Source of the DNA: RYN-433 sp036558265 | GTDB taxonomy: Bacteria > Planctomycetota > Phycisphaerae > Tepidisphaerales > Tepidisphaeraceae | Length of the DNA stretch: 12,463 nucleotides | Direction: 5' to 3' | Assembly: GCA_036558265.1 (NCBI GenBank) | Contig: DATBFY010000317.1 | Location: forward strand, 1 to 12,463 | Shown: piece after piece, positions 6,873 to 12,463 of the stretch | Position numbering within the stretch: the first letter of the stretch is position 1 | Layout: every line of letters begins with the position of its first letter | The notes under the pieces: generated by a model | Seen by the model: only the letters and a program-made list of their open reading frames with translations | Database searches by the model: none | What the model was told of the DNA's origin: nothing | Made by a program: the position numbers and the translations under genes

Positions 6873-8672
6873 ATGAACGGTTCAGGTTGGATTCAGCTCC
6901 TGTTGTTCGTGGGCGTGCTCCTGGCGATCACGAAGCCGCTCGGCGTCTACCTCGTCCGAGTTCTCGATGCGCGAGGAAGGACGTTCCTGGACCGGCCGAT
7001 CAAGCCGCTCGAGCGCCTGTGCTACCGGCTCTTCGGGGTCAATCCGGAAAAGGAGCATGACTGGAAGCAGTACGCGATCGCCATGCTGGTCTTCAGCATG
7101 GTGAGCATGCTCTTCACCTATGGAATCCTTCGCCTACAGGATCACCTGCCCTGGCACCAGAACATCGACAGCCTGTCGAACAAGACCGAGCTGACGCCGG
7201 CCCTGTCGTTCAACACCGCTGCCAGCTTCACGACCAATACGAACTGGCAGAACTATTCCGGCGAGAACACGATGTCGTATTTCTCGCAGATGGTGGGGTT
7301 GGCGTCGCACAACTTCTGGTCGGCGGCGATTGGCATCGCGATCGCGGCGGCGGTCGTCCGCGCCATCGCCCGCGACAAGGCGAAGACGATCGGCAACTTC
7401 TGGGTGGACCTGCTGCGGATCCACCTGTACCTGCTCATCCCGATCTGCGTCCTTTTCGCGTTGTTTCTCGTCTCGCAGGGGATGATCCAGAACTTCAAGC
7501 CGTACACGGCGGCCACACTGATCGATCAAAGTGGGGCTACCAGCATGGGTCAGCCGCTCACCCAGTTGATCCCTCAGGGCCCGGTCGCGTCGCAGGTCGC
7601 CATCAAGATGCTGGGCACCAACGGCGGGGGGTACTTCAACGCCAACGCGGCGTTCCCTTACGAAAACCCCACCCCGCTCTCAAACTTCTTCCAGATGCTG
7701 TCGATCTTCGCGATCCCCAGCGCGCTGACCTACTACCTGGGACGCACGGTCAGGAATCAGCGGCACGGCTGGGCCGTCTGGGCGGCTATGGCGAGCGTCT
7801 TCCTGATCGGCGTCCTGGTCTGCTGGGGGTCGGAATCGGCGGGCAACCCGCGCCTCGCCGAGACGGGCGTGGCCACCGGAACCGGGTCCATGGAAGGGAA
7901 GGAAGTCCGCTTCGGCGTGTTCAACTCAGCCCTGTTCGCGACCGTCACGACCGACGCTTCCTGCGGCGCCGTCAACTCGATGCACGACTCGTTCACGCCG
8001 CTGGGTGGAATGATCCCGCTGCTCAACATCCAGTTGGGCGAGATCATTTTCGGCGGCGTGGGTGCGGGGTTGTACGGGATGATCGTCTTCATCGTGCTGT
8101 CGATCTTTCTCGCCGGGCTGATGGTCGGCCGCACGCCCGAATACTTGGGCAAGAAGATCGAGGCCTACGACGTCAAGACGGCTTGCCTGGCCGTGCTGAT
8201 CCTCACGTTCACGATGCTCTGCTTCACGGCGTGGTCGTCGGTCAGCGCGGCATCACCGACCCCGACCTGGGCCAACAGTTCGTTGAACAACGGTGGCCCG
8301 CACGGCTTTTCCGAGATGCTTTACGCCTACAGTTCCACGCCGGGCAACAACGGCAGCGCGTTCGCCGGGCTCACGGGCAACCCGACCAGCGGCATGTTCG
8401 CCGGCGACCCGCACTGGAACGCGACGCTTGGCCTGGCGACGCTCTTCGGTCGGTTCATCATGATCGTCCCCATCCTGGCGCTGGCCGGAAGCCTGGCACG
8501 CAAAAAACTGATCCCCGTGAGCTCCGGCAGCTTCCCGGTCGCGAATGTTACGTTCGTCCTCCTGCTCGTCGGCACCATCCTGATCGTCGCGGCGTTGACG
8601 TTTTTCCCGGCGCTCTCGCTCGGGCCGATCGTCGAGCACTTCCTCATGAGGGGGACGGGACCGTTGTTCTAG
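6873..8672 (+). CDS. kdpA: Potassium-transporting ATPase subunit A (K+-binding channel-like subunit)
   Basis: A 599-residue polytopic membrane protein that selects and binds K+ in the KdpFABC complex, with the fourfold pseudo-symmetric channel architecture of the Trk/Ktr superfamily. The four selectivity-filter regions are visible: SFTTNTNWQNYSGENTMSYF (about 118-137), MLGTNGGGYFNANAAFPYEN (246-265), TTDASCGAVNSMHDS (359-373) and SAFAGLTGNP (495-504). Many hydrophobic helices lie between them. The start is supported by AAAGGA 5 nt upstream. The protein is about 40 residues longer than E. coli KdpA (557), with part of the excess probably in the loop before the fourth filter. It appears complete and functional. 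kdpB follows after 33 bp. Confidence 0.98.
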   Translation: MNGSGWIQLLLFVGVLLAITKPLGVYLVRVLDARGRTFLDRPIKPLERLCYRLFGVNPEKEHDWKQYAIAMLVFSMVSMLFTYGILRLQDHLPWHQNIDSLSNKTELTPALSFNTAASFTTNTNWQNYSGENTMSYFSQMVGLASHNFWSAAIGIAIAAAVVRAIARDKAKTIGNFWVDLLRIHLYLLIPICVLFALFLVSQGMIQNFKPYTAATLIDQSGATSMGQPLTQLIPQGPVASQVAIKMLGTNGGGYFNANAAFPYENPTPLSNFFQMLSIFAIPSALTYYLGRTVRNQRHGWAVWAAMASVFLIGVLVCWGSESAGNPRLAETGVATGTGSMEGKEVRFGVFNSALFATVTTDASCGAVNSMHDSFTPLGGMIPLLNIQLGEIIFGGVGAGLYGMIVFIVLSIFLAGLMVGRTPEYLGKKIEAYDVKTACLAVLILTFTMLCFTAWSSVSAASPTPTWANSSLNNGGPHGFSEMLYAYSSTPGNNGSAFAGLTGNPTSGMFAGDPHWNATLGLATLFGRFIMIVPILALAGSLARKKLIPVSSGSFPVANVTFVLLLVGTILIVAALTFFPALSLGPIVEHFLMRGTGPLF

Positions 8673-8705
8673 GACGCAGACCAATTGGAAGAATGAAGGA
8701 ACCCC

Positions 8706-10832
8706 ATGACTACGATGACTCAACCCCCGGCACGCGTCGCCGCCGTTCAAGGTGAATCGACGCTCAAGGCGCGCAAACGCTCGCTCTTCGACCCCGAGAT
8801 CGTGCTGCCGGCGATCCGCGAAAGCTTCCGAAAACTCAACCCCGTTCACATGGTCAGGAACCCGGTCATGTTCGTGACCGAGGTCGGTGCCGTTGTCACG
8901 ACGGTCGAAATCTTCTTCGCCAGGGCGCACGGCGAGCCGTTCGGCTTCGTCCTCCAGATCGCCCTGTGGCTCTGGTTCACGGTGCTGTTCGCCAACTTCG
9001 CCGAAGCCATGGCCGAGGGACGCGGCAAGGCGCAGGCCGACGCGCTGCGCAAGAGCCGGACCAGGACCAACGCCCGGAAGCTCAGTCCTGGCGGCGGCGC
9101 CGAAGAGATCGTGCCGGCCGAAAGCCTTCGCAAGGGCGACCTCTTCGTCTGCGAGGCCAACGACATCATTCCCGCCGACGGCGAGATCGTCGAGGGCGCC
9201 GCGACCGTCAACGAGTCGGCGATCACCGGCGAGTCAGCCCCGGTCATCCGCGAAGCGGGCGGCGACCGATCCGCGGTTACCGGTGGCACGACCGTCCTTT
9301 CCGACCGTATCGTCGTCGAGGTCACCGCCAACCCCGGTGAGTCGTTCATGGACTGCATGATCGGCCTGATCGAAGGTGCCAAGCGGCATAAGACGCCCAA
9401 CGAGATAGCCCTCAACATCCTGCTGTCGACGCTCACGATCATCTTCCTGGTCGTCATATTGACGCTCAAGCCCTACGTCATCTATACCGCCAGCTACGTC
9501 GGCGACGCTGCCCGGGCAAAGCTTCTTTCCGCCTCGTCGGTGACGGTGCTGGTCGCGCTGCTGGTCTGCCTGATCCCCACGACGATCGGCGGGCTGCTGA
9601 GCGCGATCGGCATCGCCGGCATCGACCGCATGGTGCAGCACAACGTGCTGGCGATGAGCGGCAAGGCGGTCGAAGCGGCGGGTGACGTGGACGTGCTGTT
9701 GCTCGATAAGACCGGCACGATCACGCTGGGCAACCGCCAGGCGACCGAGTTCATCCCGGCGCCGGGCGTGGACGGGCGCGAATTGGCGGAGGCGGCGCAA
9801 CTCTCATCGCTCGCGGACGAAACGCCCGAGGGTCGGAGCATCGTGGTGCTTGCCAAGGAGAAGTACGGCATCCGCGGCCGCGAGATTCACGAGCTGCCTC
9901 ATGCCCGCTTCGTCCCCTTCACCGCACAGACCCGCATGAGCGGCGTCGACCTCGACGGCGGCCGACAGGTGCGCAAGGGCGCCGCCGAGTCCGTTCGAGC
10001 GTTCGTGGGCGGCTTGTTCGTCAAGGAGATCGACCAGGCGGTCGAACGGATCTCCCGCTCGGGCGGCACGCCGCTCGTCGTCGCCTCGGACAACAAGGCG
10101 CTGGGGGTGATCCAATTGAAGGACATCGTCAAGGGCGGTTTGCCCGACCGCTTCAGGCGCTTCCGGGCGATGGGCATCAAGACCGTGATGATCACCGGCG
10201 ACAACCCCCTGACCGCTGCCGCGATCGCCAAAGAGGCGGGCGTGGACGATTTCCTCGCCCAGGCCACGCCCGAGAACAAGCTGGACCTGCTCCGCAGGGA
10301 ACAGGCCGCCGGTCACCTGGTCGCGATGACCGGGGACGGCACCAACGACGCCCCGGCGCTGGCGCAGGCCGACGTCGGCGTCGCGATGAACACCGGCACG
10401 CAGGCCGCCAAGGAGGCCGGGAACATGGTCGATCTCGACTCCAACCCGACCAAGCTGATCGAGGTCGTCGAGATTGGCAAGCAGATGCTGATGACGCGCG
10501 GGGCGCTCACCACGTTCAGCGTCGCCAACGACGTCGCGAAATACTTCGCGATCATCCCCGCGATGCTCGTCGCCACGTTCCCGCAGATCGCGCCCCTGAA
10601 CATCATGGCGCTGCAGTCGCCTTACAGCGCGATCCTCAGCGCGGTGATTTTCAACGCGATCATCATCATCGCGCTGATTCCGCTCGCGCTGCGGGGCGTC
10701 AGGTTCCGCCCGATGGGCGCCGCCGCCATCTTGAGGCGAAACCTCGTCATCTACGGCATGGGCGGGGTCATCATCCCCTTCGTCGGCATCAAGCTGATCG
10801 ATCTGCTGGTCAACCTCGTCCACTTGGCCTGA
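8706..10832 (+). CDS. kdpB: Potassium-transporting P-type ATPase subunit B
   Basis: A 708-residue P-type ATPase subunit that hydrolyses ATP to energise K+ uptake. The phosphorylation motif DKTGTIT begins at D334. The actuator motif TGES is at 174-177, the nucleotide- and phosphorylation-domain motifs at ITGDN (496-500) and GDGTNDAP (543-550), and the membrane motif PTTIGGLLSAIG at 291-302. S177 corresponds to the TGES serine whose phosphorylation is known to inhibit the E. coli pump (Ser162), so that brake is preserved. The start has AAGGA 5 nt upstream. The protein is about 25 residues longer than E. coli KdpB, mainly because of an extended polar N-terminus. It appears intact; kdpC follows after 40 bp. 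Confidence 0.98.
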   Translation: MTTMTQPPARVAAVQGESTLKARKRSLFDPEIVLPAIRESFRKLNPVHMVRNPVMFVTEVGAVVTTVEIFFARAHGEPFGFVLQIALWLWFTVLFANFAEAMAEGRGKAQADALRKSRTRTNARKLSPGGGAEEIVPAESLRKGDLFVCEANDIIPADGEIVEGAATVNESAITGESAPVIREAGGDRSAVTGGTTVLSDRIVVEVTANPGESFMDCMIGLIEGAKRHKTPNEIALNILLSTLTIIFLVVILTLKPYVIYTASYVGDAARAKLLSASSVTVLVALLVCLIPTTIGGLLSAIGIAGIDRMVQHNVLAMSGKAVEAAGDVDVLLLDKTGTITLGNRQATEFIPAPGVDGRELAEAAQLSSLADETPEGRSIVVLAKEKYGIRGREIHELPHARFVPFTAQTRMSGVDLDGGRQVRKGAAESVRAFVGGLFVKEIDQAVERISRSGGTPLVVASDNKALGVIQLKDIVKGGLPDRFRRFRAMGIKTVMITGDNPLTAAAIAKEAGVDDFLAQATPENKLDLLRREQAAGHLVAMTGDGTNDAPALAQADVGVAMNTGTQAAKEAGNMVDLDSNPTKLIEVVEIGKQMLMTRGALTTFSVANDVAKYFAIIPAMLVATFPQIAPLNIMALQSPYSAILSAVIFNAIIIIALIPLALRGVRFRPMGAAAILRRNLVIYGMGGVIIPFVGIKLIDLLVNLVHLA

Positions 10833-10872
10833 CCTTGACCGCGCAACGGTTGACACAACTTTGGAGCATCTC

Positions 10873-11772
10873 ATGAATCGGAAAGATGGTACCTTGAACC
10901 TGCACGATGACTACGGCCACCCGGACTCCCAACCCGAACCGGTCGGCATGCTGCACCACTTCAAGACCAGCGTCGTCGCGACGATCGTCCTGGCCGTCAT
11001 CGTGTGCGGCCTCTACCCGATCCTGGTCTGGGGCTTGGCGCAGCTCTTCTTCCATGACAAGGCCAACGGATCGCTGATCGCCGACAAGGACGGCAACGTG
11101 ATCGGCTCGCGTCTGCTGGGCCAGCCATTCAGCGCCGCAAAATACTTCCACCCGCGGCCCTCGGCCGCCGGGAGCGGCTACGACCCGACCGCGTCCGCCG
11201 GCTCGAACCTGGGTCCGATGAGCAAGAAGCTCCTCAACGGCACCACCAAGCCGACGACTCAGCCCAACCCCAGGGGCGGCGATCCCATCCCCGGGCCCGA
11301 CGCGGTAGACTACGACGGCGTGAAGCTCCGCATCGTCAACTACTGTGACGAAAACGCGATCCCGTACGACCTCGTTCAGCAGAAGAAGGACGAGAACGGA
11401 AAGGCCCTGGAGAGCGAGAGCAAAGTCGTTCCACAGAAAACCTTCAAGACCGACAAGGGCGAATACGATCAGGCCAGGATCGTCAACGCGTTCAATGACG
11501 ATTCGAACACCCTCATTATCAAGCCCAGCCGCCCCATACCGGCCGACGCCGTGACCGCCTCCGGAAGCGGACTCGACCCACACATCAGCGTCGAGAACGC
11601 CAGGCTCCAAGCCAAGCGCGTCGCCGACGCGCGCAAGGTCGGCGTAGATGTGGTTGAGAAACTGATCGCGGACAACACCGACGGCGCGAGCCTCGGAATT
11701 CTCGGTGAGCCCGGCGTCAACGTGCTGAAACTAAATCTAGCCCTGGACGCGAAAACCAGGGCTGATCGATAG
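10873..11772 (+). CDS. kdpC: Potassium-transporting ATPase subunit C, long form with internal insertion
   Basis: A 299-residue subunit with one membrane helix (about 33-58) and a soluble extracytoplasmic domain that contacts KdpA and assists the pump cycle. Family motifs are GLYPILVWGLAQLFF, NGSLIA, GSRLLGQPF, YFHPRPSAAG, SAGSNLGP, VTASGSGLDPHIS, VADARKV and GVNVLKLNLALD. E. coli KdpC is about 190 residues. Here an extra segment of about 70-75 residues lies between SNLGP and the DAVTASGSGLD motif (within about 120-222). It is polar and charged, with a Gly-Pro-rich start, and a 30-residue N-terminal extension precedes the membrane helix. The start ATG has GGAG 6 nt upstream; a TTG at 10861 would put the ribosome-binding site inside the gene. 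Confidence 0.97.
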   Translation: MNRKDGTLNLHDDYGHPDSQPEPVGMLHHFKTSVVATIVLAVIVCGLYPILVWGLAQLFFHDKANGSLIADKDGNVIGSRLLGQPFSAAKYFHPRPSAAGSGYDPTASAGSNLGPMSKKLLNGTTKPTTQPNPRGGDPIPGPDAVDYDGVKLRIVNYCDENAIPYDLVQQKKDENGKALESESKVVPQKTFKTDKGEYDQARIVNAFNDDSNTLIIKPSRPIPADAVTASGSGLDPHISVENARLQAKRVADARKVGVDVVEKLIADNTDGASLGILGEPGVNVLKLNLALDAKTRADR

Positions 11773-11784
11773 ACCCTTCATCAT

Positions 11785-11841
11785 CCCGCCTTGCGGGCGC
11801 AGACCATCTCCACCGAGGTGGAAACGCCCCGATCCCGGGGC
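11785..11841 (+). other. Three consecutive small hairpins between kdpC and kdpD
   Basis: Within the 73-bp kdpC-kdpD spacer lie CCCGC-CTT-GCGGG (11785-11797), TCCACC-GA-GGTGGA (11809-11822) and GCCCC-GATCCC-GGGGC (11826-11841). None is followed by a T-run. They may attenuate or stabilise the message so that the pump genes are made in excess over the sensor; the last ends 4 nt before the kdpD start and may occlude ribosome binding. Function is inferred from position only. Confidence 0.4.
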
Positions 11842-11845
11842 TGAC

Positions 11846-12463
11846 ATGCACGACATGCCCGACAACCGCCCCAGCTCCTTCCTCCAGGTGATCCGGCGCT
11901 CCCAGCGCGGGCGGCTCAAGGTCTATCTGGGTTACGGCCCGGGCGTGGGCAAGACCTACCAGATGCTCGAGGAGGGCCATCGTCTTAAGGACGACAGCGT
12001 GGACGTCGTCGTCGGTCTGGTCGAGACCCACGGTCGTGTCCACACCCAGAAGCTCGTCGAGGGCTTGCAAGTCCTCGCCCGCCGGCGCGTCGAGTACCAC
12101 GGCATCACCGTCGAGGAGATGGACCTCGACGCCATCCTCGCCCGCAAACCCGAGGTCGTCCTGATCGACGAACTCGCCCACACCAACGTCCCCGGCAGCC
12201 GAAACGCCAAGCGCTACCAGGACGTCCAGGAGATCCTCGCCGCCGGCATCCACGTCATCACCACCCTCAACGTCCAGCACCTCGAGAGCCTCTACAACAC
12301 GGTAGAGGAGCTGATCGGCGTCAAGGTCCGCGAGCGCCTCCCCGACTCCGTGCTGGCCGAGGCCGACCAGGTCGTCAACATCGACGTCGCCCCTGAAGAC
12401 CTCCAGCAGCGCCTCCGCAAGGGCAAGATCTACCCGAAGGAGCGGATCGAAACGTCGCTGGAG
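11846..12463 (+). CDS. kdpD: KdpD N-terminal sensor domain, start of K+ sensor histidine kinase (cut by window end)
   Basis: The frame is open from ATG 11846 to the last base (206 codons). It encodes the KdpD cytoplasmic sensor domain, known to bind ATP and modulate kinase and phosphatase balance in response to K+. Walker A is GYGPGVGKT (29-37), the Walker B region is VVLIDELAHTNVPGSRN (about 104-120), followed by KRYQDV and VITTLNVQHLESL, all classic KdpD signatures. Another in-frame ATG lies three codons in (11855). No strong Shine-Dalgarno sequence precedes either. Whether the gene continues into the universal-stress, membrane and histidine-kinase domains, or is one of the short KdpD proteins with only this domain known in some bacteria, cannot be seen. 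No kdpE is present in the window. Confidence 0.95.
   Translation, partial: MHDMPDNRPSSFLQVIRRSQRGRLKVYLGYGPGVGKTYQMLEEGHRLKDDSVDVVVGLVETHGRVHTQKLVEGLQVLARRRVEYHGITVEEMDLDAILARKPEVVLIDELAHTNVPGSRNAKRYQDVQEILAAGIHVITTLNVQHLESLYNTVEELIGVKVRERLPDSVLAEADQVVNIDVAPEDLQQRLRKGKIYPKERIETSLE

Noticed and set aside
9804..10874. 356-codon minus-strand open frame opposite kdpB
   Set aside because: It is a shadow of kdpB with a low-complexity Asp/Arg/His-rich translation and no family features.
11785..11841. Intrinsic terminator between kdpC and kdpD
   Set aside because: The hairpins are short and none is followed by a T-run, so termination is unsupported; kept only as hairpins.

Overview
The window is GC-rich and densely coded. 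It looks like a planctomycete, most likely of the Phycisphaerae-type soil or freshwater lineages. The reasons are an ECF sigma factor paired with a Hanks-type Ser/Thr kinase of the planctomycete style, mixed use of Shine-Dalgarno sequences, and a kdp operon with a long KdpC. This placement is inference from gene content, not from a marker gene.

Layout. (1) Positions 1-1541, minus strand: an ECF sigma factor followed 73 bp later by a Ser/Thr kinase whose 3' end lies beyond the window. (2) Positions 1542-2313: about 770 bp with no convincing gene. It holds four GTTAAC palindromes, a repeated 11-mer, two hairpins, a 20-bp inverted repeat and a possible decayed transposase fragment. (3) Positions 2314-6606, plus strand: a sigma-54-dependent response regulator (NtrC/AlgB type), a membrane sensor histidine kinase (KinB/PhoR-like architecture), and a receiver-TPR response regulator that overlaps the kinase stop codon (ATGA). 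The 211-bp gap before the kinase holds two 13-bp inverted repeats 32 bp apart, then a sigma-54-like -24/-12 element. (4) Positions 6693-12463, plus strand: a high-affinity potassium uptake operon made of a 27-aa membrane peptide gene, kdpF, kdpA, kdpB, kdpC and the start of kdpD, which is cut by the window end.

How they may work together. KdpFABC is an ATP-driven K+ pump and KdpD normally senses K+ or turgor stress. Here the operon lies just downstream, on the same strand, of a complete two-component set including a sigma-54 activator and a receiver-TPR protein. No kdpE is visible before the window ends. This invites the hypothesis that the upstream set helps control, or is co-expressed with, potassium uptake. 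The sequence shows only the adjacency. The sigma factor-kinase pair on the other strand is probably an independent unit.
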